Source: Hypholoma sublateritium FD-334 SS-4
Lineage: Eukaryota > Basidiomycota > Agaricomycetes > Agaricales > Strophariaceae
DNA: 13,393 bases
Direction of reading: 5' to 3'
NCBI GenBank assembly: GCA_000827495.1
Contig: KN817798.1
Coordinates: forward strand, 1-13,393
Below are positions 1-8,956 of this stretch, piece by piece. Position 1 is the stretch's first letter. Every line of letters begins with the position of its first letter. The notes under the pieces were generated by a model. That model saw only the letters and a list, made by a program, of their open reading frames with translations. It was not told the origin of the DNA and searched no databases. Made by a program: the position numbers and the translations under genes.

Positions 1-160
1 AAGGGGATGATAGTTCCTTGTTAGAATGGTTCGCTGGAGTCTCATAGCGAGTTTTTGTACTGTCTCCCGGTTTGTCAAGGGAACGTCCTTTGATAGAGAC
101 GCTGCCCATAACTCCCATCGTCACAGACTCATGAGCTAGGACCATTCTCAACTGATTCTA

Positions 161-343
161 TTATCCGCCTTCTTTTGAACTGCTGACGAGGGCACGTCTC
201 AGTCCCTCGTTATCTGCCTTCAACACATGTTTAATGCTCCGAAAAGCAAAAATCCACGTGTAGTCTAAAAGCGACCCTATCACCGTAGTCTTGGCAATGC
301 ATATAAATTGCTCAATCAGCATAACAATACTATAGACCAGCAT
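161..343 (-). CDS. Short hydrophobic hypothetical ORF in AT-rich left end
   Basis: A 60-codon ORF from the first ATG (position 343, minus strand). The frame is open for a few codons further upstream but has no ATG there. The N-terminal half is hydrophobic (for example LVYSIVMLIEQFICIA), which could be a membrane segment, and the C-terminal half is basic and polar (FRSIKHVLKADNEGLRR). I recognise no family. It lies in AT-rich sequence where hydrophobic ORFs arise easily by chance. If real it is either a very small membrane protein or the last exon of a gene whose upstream part lies in 344-600. Transcript evidence would be needed; I treat it as doubtful. Confidence 0.15.
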   Translation of the reverse strand: MLVYSIVMLIEQFICIAKTTVIGSLLDYTWIFAFRSIKHVLKADNEGLRRALVSSSKEGG

Positions 344-617
344 CAAGATGTATATACTTGAATTAAGTATCAAATATAAGTAGTATTTTTTGCAAATGGT
401 AATAAAGTACTTAGTTGGTACTTAGTACTATTACTTATGTAGGCTATGTAGAATGATACCTGAATTGTTATTGCATTTATCATAAAACTTCTAAAATATG
501 TGTAGTAGTCAATTGTTCTTAGTTCATCTGTTTGCCATGAATTTGTTAAGTATACTTTCGCTCATGACAGAATTTTGCACAGTTAGCAGTATGCAGAACT
601 GCATTTGAGGTAAGTAT
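344..617. other. AT-rich spacer without recognisable gene
   Basis: No ORF of interest. It contains a short imperfect repeat in which the 9-mer GTACTTAGT occurs at 407-415 and 418-426, with AGTACT at either end giving a weakly palindromic look. No promoter or RNA gene could be supported. The sharp rise in GC from about 620 onwards is the main feature of its right border. Confidence 0.4.
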
Positions 618-798
618 TTGGTTATTGGCTATGCTGTGCCCAAGCTGTGTCAGTGTTACATGTTTCAGGGATTGAACTCCTCTTTCGGACATCCAATCAG
701 ACGTCACGTAAGCATCGGATCTGTCCTACTAATATGGCGGAGACAACCTCTCTCCTTCTCCTCTCACCACCACATCGCCCCCCTCGTCATCCACGACG

Positions 799-1383
799 AT
801 GGCAAGTACGCCCTCCCAGCGCCCGCCGCTGCTGCGCGCAACGATGATCCCTGCGTCCGCCGACGCCGACAGCGCAACTATTGACGCCTTCCCCGTAGTA
901 GCCCTGTCCCACAAGCCCAAGCCCCTGCCCGACACGCCCAAGCCCAGGCCGAGGCCGCCCAGGCCCCGACTTCTCCTCGAGCCCGCCTCTGATCACTGGA
1001 TGCCAGCCATCGCCGCCGTCCGATTACACACCCTGCTGCACGTCCTCCCACCGCCGCCCGCCGGGCTCCTGCCCCGCGCGCCCACCACGCACTCGCACGC
1101 GCGGGCAGCAATGCGCGCGGCGGCGGCGGCGCTGTCGCCCGATCTGTCGCTCTGGCGACTGGGCGCGAACTCCGGCATCGCCTCGAGCGCCCGCGCGCGT
1201 CTGCGCGATCACAATGACGCACCGCGGAAAGCGACCGTGGGCGCAGGGGCGGCCGCGCTGCTACTACTACCGCCGCCCGCAAGTAGCCCTGCGTGGTTGG
1301 GATCGGCATTTCTGCTCTCGACGCCGCTGCCGCAGATGCGCCTGTCCCTGCTCGCCGCCGCGCCCGCGCTGCTGCCCGTGTAG
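799..1383 (+). CDS. GC-rich low-complexity hypothetical ORF (194 aa)
   Basis: The ORF begins with ATG at 799 (MASTPSQRPPLLRATM) after a CT-rich leader (about 745-795) of the kind seen before fungal starts, and stops at 1381-1383. The protein is dominated by Pro, Ala, Arg and Leu, with a Pro/Lys/Arg stretch at residues 39-55 (KPKPLPDTPKPRPRPPRPR) and Ala runs near residue 110. Third codon positions are mostly G or C, but the whole island is so GC-rich that other frames are also open, including a 209-codon frame on the minus strand (1507-878). No domain, signal peptide or family is recognised. It could be the disordered first exon of a larger gene, or a chance frame in a GC island. The forward frame is preferred only for its leader and amino-acid mix. 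Confidence 0.25.
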   Translation: MASTPSQRPPLLRATMIPASADADSATIDAFPVVALSHKPKPLPDTPKPRPRPPRPRLLLEPASDHWMPAIAAVRLHTLLHVLPPPPAGLLPRAPTTHSHARAAMRAAAAALSPDLSLWRLGANSGIASSARARLRDHNDAPRKATVGAGAAALLLLPPPASSPAWLGSAFLLSTPLPQMRLSLLAAAPALLPV

Positions 1384-2085
1384 TTCCCCACACGCACGAA
1401 GATGCGAACGCCGCCGTGCACGGCCCACTATGATATGGTATCTGCGCATATATTCCGCCCCGCCCGGTTTGATGGCGTCCCAGCCCCCGCCTCCACGGGA
1501 GGTTCATATCATTAAATCACTACTTCACCGTGCTCAGGCCACTATATAAAGTACATAAATTATGTATATAGCATAGCAACATAAAGTAGGGCATATATGT
1601 GTGGATTACAGGCACCGCCGGGGGTGGGGCTCAGAGAGGCGGAGGTCGGCGTCGGCGTCTCGTAAAATGAGTTTGCCGAGCCTCGCAGGAGATGCGAATT
1701 ATTTGAGCAAAGGCGTCACTGCAGATCGTCAAGCCGCGTGGGGCTGTTGATCGCGTAGACAGTGCTGAGTGGCGTGCGCAGGCGTGGTCGATGCAAAAGA
1801 TCTGCCAGCACATCACTGAAAGTGCAGCAGGGGACCCATATAAGTGGTGCGCAATGGAGATTCGCAATAATTCCTTGGAACGACGGGTTTGCATTAAGCG
1901 CCGACGTCGGAGAAGCATCGCGAACACGTGGCGGCACTGCGGACAAGCATCAGCCCCGTATACCACGTTCGACTCGGAAAAAAACATACCGGAGAATCAA
2001 TACGCGCAGTACCGCGCCTCACCCCTCGTAAATACCGAAGCCCCACCGCCATCGTCAACTCCAAACGCAGTGAAAACCAACAAAC
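1384..2085. other. Intergenic stretch with a TATA-like box
   Basis: No convincing gene. A TATA-like sequence TATATAAAG lies at 1543-1551 in a short AT-rich stretch (1535-1600), but no well-placed start codon follows it at normal distance. Several overlapping frames of 75-120 codons on both strands (about 1630-2030) show no recognisable domain and are treated as chance. The last 60 bases, rich in C and A, act as the possible leader of the candidate that starts at 2086. Confidence 0.3.
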
Positions 2086-2413
2086 ATGGCCTTCAACCCA
2101 CAAAGTACCCCCCACGCCTCGCCCGGAACCTCGATGCGATTATCGTATGCCACACACGACGAATCCACCGTCGGTCCGTCGGTCGCCAGCCGAGGCGCAC
2201 CGGGCACAAGGTAAGTAGCGAGTACCTGTTCTCGATGGCCGTCGCCCTCTTTCGATGCATCGTCGCGGCGTCAGCGTCAGCGGCAGGGAAATGGCGCCGG
2301 CGCAGGTCTCGGGCCCCACTTTCGAATTCTGCCGCTGGGTCGAGTGTGTATTTGACGTCGAGGATGAGCTTGCAGTCCAGGACGATGGCGAAAATGGCGG
2401 GGTGACTGAGTGA
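2086..2413 (+). CDS. Candidate two-exon small acidic-tailed protein (83 aa)
   Basis: Inferred model: exon 1 2086-2210, intron 2211-2286 (76 nt), exon 2 2287-2413 including TGA. The start ATG has a good eukaryotic context (AACAAACATGG). Exon 1 encodes a Ser/Thr/Pro-rich peptide starting MAFNPQSTPHASPGTSMRLS and ends at a perfect donor, CAAG|GTAAGT. The first in-phase acceptor that keeps the frame open is GGCAG|GG at 2286, and the joined frame (phase 2) runs to a stop with a Glu/Asp-rich tail (FDVEDELAVQDDGENGG). No family is recognised. Weak points are the lack of a clear branch-point motif, several alternative CAG acceptors just upstream, and a competing 102-codon minus-strand ORF (2448-2140). 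It may be only the 5' part of a gene that has decayed. Confidence 0.3.
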
Positions 2414-2747
2414 TGCGCTATGCTAGGATAGTCTGCGTCTATGAGCATGTATACCCCGCGTATTTACCGCGAATATATGCGTGCCTCCACCTGAGTGCTG
2501 AATGCGCACGAAATCGCTTGGCCCGAGATGGATGCTACATCGGCGCTTCCGTGTGTTTGAGGCAGGGGTGAGGGGTGGCATCGAGTGCTCTGAGACGCGG
2601 CACAGTGGTTGGCAGTAAATATGTAGCCTAGGAAAGAGTCATCAACGCACGTTCAGCATCATTCACGTAGGATATGCTTACATGGTATATCCCAGATAAA
2701 TCGATTTCGAGATTCGACGTCGTCAACGTTCCTTCGTTGTCCTGATA

Positions 2748-3318
2748 TCACATATACGCGTCGACAAACGGATACCCTGCATAGCCCCCGAAGAAGAACG
2801 CAGGCAGCGTATACGTATCGCACATCGACCAGATTTTAGGCGCACTTGACGCCTGCAAGTGATTCCGCATCTGTGGCACGAGTAAGGACTTGAGGAACCG
2901 ATGCTCAAAAAGGCAGTCGCTCACCGTTCACGACTCACGAGCCGGCGGGGGGTTCGCAGGGCGTGTCGACTCGCGTGGGGCATCGTTCGATGCTTTCGCT
3001 CGCGATCTGCGATGGCCTCGTCGTCCGGATAAGAGCGCCGTCTCCGAGTCGTAGAGCGGAACACGGCGGGCATGCGCCTGGTCCCTCGGCCGCGGGATAC
3101 TGGGGGATAGATTGAGGCGATAATCTGCCAGTCCTCGACGACGCAACGCAAGCAGCAGCCCATTTACGGCGATTGGGACGCGGTGGTTATAGGAAGATCT
3201 GCGCCATGTCAGCACGCCGCAGACGATGCATGAGCCAGCGGTTGCAGACGTACGATAGACGGCCTTGCGGAATCGTGAAGTGAGGTGCATCTTCTGCTCG
3301 CGGGTATTGGGAGGGCAT
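2748..3318 (-). CDS. Candidate four-exon small protein of unknown function (134 aa)
   Basis: Inferred minus-strand model: exons 3318-3254, 3198-3168, 3124-2939 and 2870-2748; introns of 55, 43 and 68 nt. Intron 1 is strong: GTACGT donor, GCTGAC branch motif and CGCAG acceptor at fungal spacing. Intron 3 has a GTGAGT donor and CCACAG acceptor; intron 2 (GTAAAT to GGCAG) is the weakest but is needed to keep phase. The protein starts MPSQYPRAEDAPHFTIPQGR, has a very basic Arg-rich middle, and ends in an aromatic, Gly-rich tail (MCDTYTLPAFFFGGYAGYPF) just before the stop. An in-frame ATG further upstream at 3381 is a possible alternative start. I recognise no domain. Without intron 2 the second exon reads in another frame to a stop at 2928-2930, so the exact structure is uncertain. 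Confidence 0.3.
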
Positions 3319-3974
3319 TGGCAGGTAACAGGGGATGCTGCGCGAAGTGGCGAGGGGAAGGGAGCGAGGCTGGTGGATCATACGTCTCCGACAAGTTTAT
3401 GGCACTTAATGGGTGAAGCGACGAAAGCTGATGTCGCTAGGAGGATATGGGAATAGCGATCCTCAGCGCCCGGGAAATCAGACGAGGCGCGTGCTGAAAG
3501 AACCTAGTGAACTATCGCTGGAAACGGGCCTGTCATCGCTGTGCTGGCCAAAATCAGGTGAGAATGCGCAGTGGATAGACATAAACTTGAAAGCGTACCG
3601 TACGAGGTGTATCATGATGAAATAATGAAAGGCCCATTGATCAGAGTTGCCAACCCGTTTGAAAGATGTAGTAGTGCGCGAGGGGTAGTGGGCGGGCGCA
3701 GATTGTTGGCGAGCGGATTATCCTCCAGTGAGGGGCGAAGGACAGAGGGACATGCGTCCGCGGGACATTGCTCTGCGGATGCGTTCATTGCGTTGATACG
3801 TTGTTCGAACTTCGAACTTCGTGGGGCGAATGCAAGAGGCGTCCGCGTCAGGTCACGTCATGCAGTATCAACTCAACCAATCACGGCTCCCGGGCCCATA
3901 TTAGTAATACCTTCCTCTCTTCTACCAAGTTCTACGTTATTATCGCCGTCGTCCAGCCCCGTACGATCGCTGCT
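3319..3974. other. Stretch without recognisable gene; promoter-like end
   Basis: Only short frames (63-144 codons) with no recognisable domains. At the right end a CCAAT box (3877-3881) is followed by a CT-rich run (3910-3960) and an ATG at 3975, the usual order of elements in a fungal promoter. What it would drive is unclear. Confidence 0.3.
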
Positions 3975-4106
3975 ATGTTTCTGCTACGTCTCCCGCGCAT
4001 CGTAGTGCGACACAGAAGAATTGGCCCGCCTGCGACTGTGTTTACTCCCCGTCGAATCATTCAAGTCGTCGCGTTTCTAAAACTCGAAGGACTGGAGAAT
4101 GCCTGA
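3975..4106 (+). CDS. Short basic ORF downstream of promoter-like sequence (43 aa)
   Basis: ATG at 3975 follows a CCAAT box and a CT-rich tract. The frame encodes a short basic peptide starting MFLLRLPRIVVRHRRIGPPA and stops at 4104-4106. The first ten residues are hydrophobic with arginines, but it is too short to call a signal or mitochondrial presequence. It may be a first exon whose donor I could not identify, or a chance ORF. No family is recognised. Confidence 0.15.
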   Translation: MFLLRLPRIVVRHRRIGPPATVFTPRRIIQVVAFLKLEGLENA

Positions 4107-4890
4107 CTCCTCATTGGTATCGTCAACGCGACGCAAACGAGATGCGCACTGGAGGAATACTCGACCCCAGCCAGGCTTCGAACGACTAACCGACTGAGGA
4201 ACGTACCAAATGACGGAGGAAACAGGCTGTCCATGTTTCTTCGTAATGCTGGAAAGTTCGCCGAAACGGGTGTGTACGTTCCTCCCTTCTTTTCTGCGCT
4301 CGCTAATTCCGCGATTAAGAGCAAACGCGATGCATTCGAGGGCCAATAGTACTTGTTTAAGATATGGCTTTGCACTGAGGAGCGCCGATCGAACTGCGCT
4401 GTTGAAGTTCAGCGGGGGTTCTTCCAGATATGCAGAGACTTACAAGCGTTCAGTGTTTGGTACTCATATAAGGACGACGCAGAGGACGCGTCTGACTTTC
4501 GACATTTATCTACGGAAGCCTGTAAGCATCAAGGCCCATGATGCTCGACGCGCATCACTGACCGTCCCCTCTCTCAGGTTATCAAGGTCACTTACAAGAT
4601 TATCAGGTTACTCTATCGCACCCCTCGAATATAGTACGGACCGCTAAGGCAGTGGTATCGACCTCCGCCTCTGCAGAAATTGTTTCGACTGCATGGCAAT
4701 GTTGTGATGCACCTCACAGCGAGAAATTTCGATGGCAATGGCTTGCTCAGAATCAGGGCGTGTTCCAGGACGTGGATAAGCTAGATTTGATTCTAATCCG
4801 AGTAGGTACGTCCCTCTACTCCCTGGTCATCGACGAGTTGCTCAACGTACCTACCTATTAAAGTTGCATCCTCCGTCGCCCTCAACACTA
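4107..4890. other. Stretch without recognisable gene
   Basis: Overlapping frames on both strands (plus 4210-4647, 145 codons; minus 4375-4061, 104 codons) have no recognisable domain, and neither has an adjacent promoter or splice signal that favours it. I see no RNA gene or repeat here. Confidence 0.35.
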
Positions 4891-5106
4891 CGATGATTGG
4901 CGTCTTCGCCGGGCGCAGCCGACACCACCCAGACGCCACGTTACTCCCACCGCCTTGAGACGCGTCATGCTAGATGCCGGAGCCTTTGTCGCCCCGGAGC
5001 CATCAACAATATTGCCTCAAGAATAGATCGCCACGCGCCACGCTCCCTCAACCTCATCCGAACCCCTTTCGACCTGCGGAGCTTCAGCCGCGGAAGGAGG
5101 TCCGCC

Positions 5107-5478
5107 ATGCGAGCGGCGGTCAGCTCCCCGTCGGCGACTCGATGTCGTGGGTCGTATCGTGTCGTGGAAGTGCGGCCTCGGGGCACCGGCCTTCGTAGCA
5201 TGATCGACGCTTCTTGGACCTTGTCTGGACACCGTACGGTTGAGGACGGCCCCACTACGATACGCTGGATACCGCGATCCGGAGGTCAGAGATTTCCTCG
5301 TCGGGTGGGCTGGCCTAGCCTGCGAGTGGACGGTCTACCTTTCAAACTCGCGCGAAACGACGACGACCACACTTCGCTGTCGCGCGTGTACGCCCACCGC
5401 ACTCCTCTCTGGATAAACTGCGCATCGACCCTTCCTGGGCTATGCTTGCACGCTGTTTATCTGGTATCTCCGTCCTGA
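5107..5478 (+). CDS. Arg-rich hypothetical ORF, probably chance
   Basis: This frame is stop-free for about 195 codons (roughly 4894-5478), but its first ATG is at 5107 (MRAAVSSPSATRCRGSYRVV), giving 123 residues to the stop. Composition is rich in Arg, Ser and Pro with no domain, membrane segment or motif that I recognise. A frame of this length is expected about once by chance in a GC-rich window of this size searched in six frames. A different frame starting with ATG at 4974 looks equally protein-like, which argues that neither is secure. Confidence 0.15.
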   Translation: MRAAVSSPSATRCRGSYRVVEVRPRGTGLRSMIDASWTLSGHRTVEDGPTTIRWIPRSGGQRFPRRVGWPSLRVDGLPFKLARNDDDHTSLSRVYAHRTPLWINCASTLPGLCLHAVYLVSPS

Positions 5479-5847
5479 AGGCTTGCGCTGCATGCGTCAC
5501 TCGGGTAAAGGACCGGCCATCTCGCAGCATACGGGGCTGAAGGTCTGCTGGGCACTTGGTCTTTCTAGACGATGCTATGGCGTCGTTTCACCGACGATGA
5601 TGGACGACGATGACGGCCTTCACGAGACGTACCTATACCCGACATGCGCCACGGCCTGAACGTTCGCTGGCCCTTCCGCCGTCCGACGTCGATCTGAATG
5701 GGGCCTTAGAAGACAGTTAATGCGATGCCTGCCCTGCTCACTTTCTTCGAACTGCTGTCTGCGACTTCGCTCATGCGCAGTGGCTGTCAACATACGCCCG
5801 TATTCCCTCGTCCGCCGATGGGCGGGCTGGTATATCGACAACGGGGC
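5479..5847. other. Stretch without recognisable gene
   Basis: No supported gene, RNA or repeat. A 73-codon minus-strand frame (5841-5620) has no recognisable motif. Confidence 0.35.
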
Positions 5848-6156
5848 TCAGCAATGATGACCGTAGTCTAGTAGCTGGCACAGTTGTTCTCCTGGCGCGG
5901 TGCGGAGTCGTTGGGCCGCGATAGTGGGTGTACCGCCCCCTCTCACAAGGGAAGCTCCCATTATTCTGCAGTGCATGTACGCAGCGTCGACGATGGGGGT
6001 TCTATACGTGTATATATTTAGGTAGTCGAGGTCAGCTTGAATATAATGAATTATTATGAGATTTGTAGGGCGGCTGGTCATCGTGAGGCCGTCTCTCGGA
6101 AAGGTGGACAGAGTGTGCCGGCCCGTTTCCCGCTCGCACGCGCTAATTCGTCCCAT
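5848..6156 (-). CDS. Single-exon hypothetical protein (102 aa)
   Basis: Open from ATG at 6156 (MGRISACERETGRHTLSTFP) to TGA at 5850-5848 without introns. The frame extends eight codons further upstream to a GTG but has no ATG there. Composition is balanced rather than low-complexity, with a hydrophobic/aromatic centre (NLIIIHYIQADLDYLNIYTY) at about residues 34-53 and a Gly-rich patch (LVRGGGTPTIAAQRL) at about 72-86. No known family, catalytic motif or signal peptide is seen. It stands between stretches with no other gene. It may be a real short orphan protein or a chance ORF; the even composition is its only advantage over the other frames here. Confidence 0.25.
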   Translation of the reverse strand: MGRISACERETGRHTLSTFPRDGLTMTSRPTNLIIIHYIQADLDYLNIYTYRTPIVDAAYMHCRIMGASLVRGGGTPTIAAQRLRTAPGEQLCQLLDYGHHC

Positions 6157-7082
6157 CGCGTTGTCTTTTGGCGTCTTCACTGTGCTACTCGTAGTCGCAC
6201 CACGGAAGAGCTTCCGGTCCAGCTGTCCTAGTAGCTGCGAATACGAGAAACCGCCGTGTCTATTCTACGCGTGCATCTGCGCTGGGATCCGTCGCCTCGC
6301 CCCATCTTGTTTTCGACAAACTTCATCGCGTCTCCCCGCCTGCAATACATTGGCTCTGGGACGCACACAGGCCATTGTTTGAGGCGGACTCAGCCTGCGG
6401 TATGTCTTTTTCTGTGCGCACTTCGCTGTTATGGCTGATTGAAGTCAGCACAGAGATAGTGCGCGCGTTTCTTACGAAGGTCTATGAACTTCCCGCCCGC
6501 ATGCCTCTTGACTTCGGGACCCCCTTCGAAGCCCGCCGTGCCCCGCTGCGCCATCACAAGTCCGTGCCGGTCTGATTCCTCGATGCCCGCCCCCNAACCA
6601 CCTCGCATCCGAGTTATGAGACCGGGCTGGCCTCCGCGCCCTCAAAGTGAACTTATGCGTATGTTCCACCGTCGCTGCCCGCCAAACGGCGCTTTCGTGG
6701 ACCTCGTCTGTTGTTCAACTACTTCTGAGGACTGTCAAACGCATGGTACGTNCCCTTCCTTCGGCCTCCTCCTTCCACCGCTCCTCGACCACACCCCGTC
6801 CACAGCATCCCCATCCTANATGTTCCGCGCCTCCCTTGTACTTCGCTGACCCGTACCCCAACAGCCTTAACGCAAACGCATAGAGATGGTGGTCAGCTTC
6901 TCCCTGCCTATCGCACCTGGCTCCGGGCCAGCACTGCACGAGCCTAGACGACGGCGTCGTATTAGCCACTTCGCTGCCGGACTCGAATCATCTGCGCCGG
7001 CTGCAGAACGCCAGCGTACACCCTCCTGATCGGTACACGGCTGCGAGACCGGGCAACACTCCGCTAGCAATTCAAGAATATG
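6157..7082. other. Stretch without recognisable gene, three ambiguous bases
   Basis: Contains N at 6595, 6752 and 6819. Frames of 60-121 codons on both strands interrupt one another and show no recognisable domain. The sequence is C-rich on the plus strand from about 6480 to 6850. Confidence 0.35.
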
Positions 7083-7273
7083 AACAAATCGGGACGTGAC
7101 CCGCGCTTGTTCCTCGACATTGCGAAGGACACGAAATGGATCTTTCGTCTGTTCAGCTCCGCTCGTAGCCCCTGGTCNAACAAATCGGGACGTGACCCGC
7201 GCTTGTTCCTCGACATTGCGAAGGACACGAAATGGATCTTTCGTCTGTTCAGCTCCGCTCGTAGCCCCTGGTC
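7083..7273. repeat. Perfect 95-bp direct duplication separated by one N
   Basis: 7083-7177 and 7179-7273 are identical over 95 bp, with a single N at 7178, so the period is 96 bp. The base before copy 1 is g and the base after copy 2 is t, so the N sits exactly where the two copies' flanks disagree. The period is a multiple of three, so a minus-strand frame (7307-6867, 146 codons) and plus-strand frames run through both copies and show the same 32-residue unit twice. Zero divergence plus an N at the joint favours an assembly artefact (two overlapping contig ends placed side by side) over an old biological repeat, but a very recent tandem duplication is possible. Confidence 0.9.
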
Positions 7274-8587
7274 TCGCTAATGACGACGACAGGTCAAGAA
7301 CTACCAACCGACGAAGCTCTTATATTTCGAACAACGTGATCCTTGGGTTGGAATACGCTGGGAATTCTTTCCGGTGCGTCCATTTTTCACTGATAATATC
7401 CACGTCCGCTGACGATGCGTAGAAAGTCAGCGAAGCATCGCATCCTCAAATTCACACTCGCGAAAGCACCATCTGTCAAGGTCACCGGGACCCTTGTGCA
7501 TCAACGAGACGAGCGCAGAACTTCCGACCTCAGCGCTGGCGCATAGAGCGACGCCGCCCATGATGCGTAGTGCCTCGAATCTGGCCTCACGACGGCGCCA
7601 TCCGCGCAAAGTCTTTGATACGACCCGAGTATTTCGACGAAACGAGCGCAAACATTCCAGCCGACATACTGGGCGCAGAAATGAAGAACGATATGACCTT
7701 TCAAGCAGCCTGTTGTGAACAAATTTTCGTAAGTTCGTGCCCATCCAATATCGCATCTGCTGACGATGAGTAGAGAACGACGATGCATTTTCGACTCCGG
7801 GCTCGCGATACCCGCCAACGACGCCGCCCAGCTGCGCGACGTCGCCGGTGCGAACCTCAACATAGCAGCTGGGTCTTTCGTGGCCTTGGCATCTTCGATT
7901 CCGGACCCGTCATGTGTGCCGTCGCCCCGCTGCGAGACGTCGCTGCGACGACTCTCGCCGTGTTGTGGTTCCGCCGATGGGTCGTTCGAGCGCTCGGAGG
8001 GTGTTGTACCCGCCTCGATGAGAAATCGTACAGCGTATGCCATTTAGCGGGTGCGCCGAAGCATACATGGTGTTTGCATCATGGACGTGGCGTACGAGAG
8101 ACCTTTGCGGATCGCAGGAAAATCCAGAAATGCGGAAGCACGGCGAAATATGCATGTCGAGTCGTCGAATCCGTGGCCGCATCCTCAACTCATCAATTAT
8201 TTAGGGATCTGACCGTCGCCATATGTACGTGTCCTTTTTCTTTATTCTTCATATGCTCACTGACCGCGACGGCTTAGTGTATGAAGCTTCAGTAACGCCA
8301 CTGTCTCAGATCCCACTCTGCCGGATGCTCGAGTAACGAGAATCTCACGGACGCGCACTTTACGATCACGGTATCAGTGTCTTCGGCATGGGAGAAAGTC
8401 GAGGCGAAACGACGCCTGGCACGCAGGAATATCGGACTGGAGAGGTGTGTGTGATGTTATCCTACTCCGCATACATTCCTATAGAGTTTAGGACAGGACA
8501 ATATGCTGACGAGAAATCACCGAGCCAAAGCGACGCACGAATCGTGAAGAGGCTGGAGCGCGCTTTTTCTTGAGAATTCTTCCAGTG
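7274..8587. other. Gene-poor stretch with two intron-like segments
   Basis: No gene is recognised. Two segments resemble small fungal introns with a shared 3' end: 7374-7422 (GTGCGT donor, 49 nt) and 7729-7773 (GTAAGT donor, 45 nt). Both end in GCTGACGATG, one variable base, then GTAG, which combines a branch-like GCTGAC with a TAG acceptor. The surrounding frames (plus 7766-8047, 93 codons; minus 8043-7501, 180 codons) have no recognisable domain. The flanks of the two segments are only weakly similar, so a decayed duplicated gene and coincidence are both possible. Confidence 0.3.
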
Positions 8588-8648
8588 CATGGCGATATCG
8601 ACGCAGATCGTTCGCAGTAGCGAGATCTTGGGCCGGAATCAGGATGGC

Positions 8649-8705
8649 NGAACTAGTGTNNGATNCGAGTACGTACAATTATCCATTNCATANTTTCATC
8701 GATGN
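8649..8705. other. Cluster of seven ambiguous bases
   Basis: N occurs at 8649, 8660, 8661, 8665, 8688, 8693 and 8705, about one base in eight. This indicates poor consensus or allelic mixture rather than a sized gap. Any translation across it is unreliable. Confidence 0.9.
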
Positions 8706-8734
8706 GTGCTGATTCTCTGTTTAAGCTGCGATTC

Positions 8735-8956
8735 TTATCTCCTATGTACCGGAGGCAAAAGGCGCTCACACTTGGACATTGCCTTTCTTTGCGGGTCAAC
8801 GTCAACATGCACCTTTTGGATGAAATACGGCCGTACGAGTGCTCGGGCAGATACTCTAGCCTCCACGCCGTCCTCGACGTCACCTACCAAGTCGAGGTTG
8901 CTGTAGAAGCGCAGCGCAAAGTCCGCCGCGGCGTCCTTGGAGCTGTGACGGCGCAT
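8735..8956 (-). CDS. Hypothetical ORF (73 aa), possibly one exon
   Basis: ATG at 8956 (MRRHSSKDAAADFALRFYSN) to a TAA at 8737-8735. The first half has mostly G/C third positions and a mixed, globular-looking composition with alternating charged and hydrophobic residues (LVGDVEDGVEARVSARALVR). The frame remains open for about a dozen codons upstream of the ATG, and a CCGTAG acceptor-like site is present there, so it could be an internal exon. No family is recognised. The downstream end abuts a cluster of ambiguous bases, so the stop may not be the natural terminus. Confidence 0.2.
   Translation of the reverse strand: MRRHSSKDAAADFALRFYSNLDLVGDVEDGVEARVSARALVRPYFIQKVHVDVDPQRKAMSKCERLLPPVHRR

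Noticed and set aside
878..1507. 209-codon minus-strand ORF in the GC island
   Set aside because: Extremely Arg/Ala-rich, as expected for an antisense frame in GC-rich DNA; no motif or leader supports it.
2140..2448. 102-codon minus-strand ORF, Ser/Thr-rich
   Set aside because: Competes with the plus-strand two-exon candidate, which has better start and donor signals; not excluded, but not supported by anything beyond being open.
4150..4200. TTCGAA-containing stretch resembling a tRNA T-loop
   Set aside because: The flanking bases do not form a five-pair T-arm stem on either strand, and no acceptor or anticodon arm could be placed.
4645..4665. Resemblance to a cDNA template-switch primer (GGCAGTGGTATC)
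   Set aside because: Match is only about 12 bases and the following bases differ; most likely coincidence.
5213..5410. Frame containing RDPEVRDFLVGWAGLACEW
   Set aside because: Looks protein-like over about 20 residues but has no start, no consistent splice sites and no recognised family; kept only as an observation.
7501..8043. 180-codon minus-strand ORF
   Set aside because: Length is within chance expectation for six frames of GC-rich DNA, no domain is visible, and it runs antisense through both intron-like segments.
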